Origin: an uncultured Eubacteriales bacterium
Lineage (GTDB): Bacteria; Bacillota; Clostridia; Oscillospirales; Acutalibacteraceae
DNA: 64,000 bases
Direction of reading: 5' to 3'
Assembly (NCBI GenBank): GCA_934695425.1
Contig: CAKUVH010000004.1
Coordinates: forward strand, 73,700 to 137,699
Positions within the stretch are counted from its first letter, which is position 1. Every line of letters starts with the position of its first letter. Shown piece by piece: positions 63,847 through 64,000 of the stretch. A program made the translations under genes and the position numbers. Under the pieces are notes generated by a model, which had not been told where the DNA came from, did not search any database, and worked only from the letters and a program-made list of their open reading frames with translations.

Positions 63847-64000
63847 GCGCTCGAGAGAGAAGAAAAAAGAGAGAAAGAAAAGAGCGCAAGGACCTTGAAA
63901 ATTAAACAACACAAGATATGAAAAATATCAAAGACCCGTAATTAATTTGAGATAAAAATCTCGGACAAAATAAATTACGATACAGTCAGTGTATCGAAAA
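63847..64000 (+). other. Probable rRNA operon leader; 16S gene just beyond the window
   Basis: The leader begins with GCGCTC (63847-63852), which pairs with GAGCGC (63882-63887) around a 29-base purine-only loop. The motif GACCTTGAAAATTAAACAAC (63891-63910) is typical of Firmicute rRNA operon leaders and spacers. Further hairpins follow: GAGAT/ATCTC (63949-63962) inside CGTAATT/AATTACG (63937-63979), and CGATACA/TGTATCG (63978-63996). No rRNA gene sequence is present within the window, and a tRNA cluster leader remains possible. Confidence 0.65.

Noticed and set aside
1..64000. CRISPR arrays, insertion sequences, prophage or tRNA genes
   Set aside because: I looked for regularly spaced repeats, transposase or integrase motifs, terminal inverted repeats and tRNA-like cloverleaf ends, and saw none. 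A tRNAscan or repeat search would be decisive.

Overview
The window reads as a chromosomal segment of a low-GC, anaerobic, endospore-forming Firmicute of class Clostridia, probably close to the Oscillospiraceae/Ruminococcaceae. The support is internal: spoIVA, a DUF3794/LysM spore-coat-type protein, a PdaB-like deacetylase, the clostridial SCIFF peptide with its radical-SAM maturase, an oxygen-sensitive class III ribonucleotide reductase, Gram-positive RNA decay enzymes (RNase J, RNase Y), and AT-rich DNA with strong Shine-Dalgarno sequences and frequent TTG/GTG starts. Nearly every gene is core; I see no transposase, prophage, CRISPR array or tRNA.

Layout. 1-5,050 (+): end of a leftward gene, DUF1292 protein, 6S RNA, cvpA, pgsA, a zinc-finger ClpE-type unfoldase and nrdR. 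5,074-5,445 (-): an orphan Nif11-type leader peptide. 5,587-17,449 (+): tepA, uppP, ftsK/spoIIIE, a ComEC-like metallo-hydrolase with DUF3006, a KimA-like potassium importer, a polar amino-acid ABC transporter, tsaE-tsaB, rpiB, upp. 17,474-24,457 (+): a CapD-type sugar dehydratase, RNase J, GdpP and ribosomal protein L9, with rnhA on the other strand. 24,531-25,965: two unrecognised genes with near-perfect divergent promoters. 26,017-31,969 (-): nrdH-nrdD-nrdG, glyS, nifS, iscU, with an NrdR operator on the nrd promoter. 32,134-44,271 (-): PASTA pseudokinase, flavodoxin-like reductase, rodA, a zinc-type ABC transporter, comEA, the sporulation genes spoIVA, DUF3794/LysM and pdaB, then scfB and scfA. 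44,441-47,349 (+): a calcium-type P-ATPase and a 57-residue protein. 47,385-49,524 (-): U32 protein, TIGR04086 membrane protein, yajC. 49,775-54,647 (+): rpmE, yigZ, and the macromolecular synthesis set dgt-dnaG-rpoD. 54,791-55,385 (-): secG and a small protein. 55,771-63,727 (+): rny, ymdB, a FakA-like protein, recG, acpS, nnrD and a lipoprotein. The last 190 bases look like the promoter and leader of an rRNA operon whose 16S gene lies just outside.

Connections. NrdR at 4.6 kb has a clear target at 31.9 kb, where a 16-bp NrdR box and a degenerate second copy cover the nrdH-nrdD-nrdG promoter. KimA-like (K+ import) and GdpP (c-di-AMP hydrolysis) are two ends of the known c-di-AMP/potassium circuit. 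RNase J and RNase Y together represent the main mRNA decay machinery.

The most unusual items are a SCIFF peptide with four instead of six cysteines, lacking the cysteine I recall as the thioether donor although its maturase is intact; an orphan Nif11-type precursor with no modifying enzyme nearby; a PASTA-domain pseudokinase in which all the usual catalytic motifs are altered; and the pair of unknown, strongly promoted genes at 24.5-26.0 kb.
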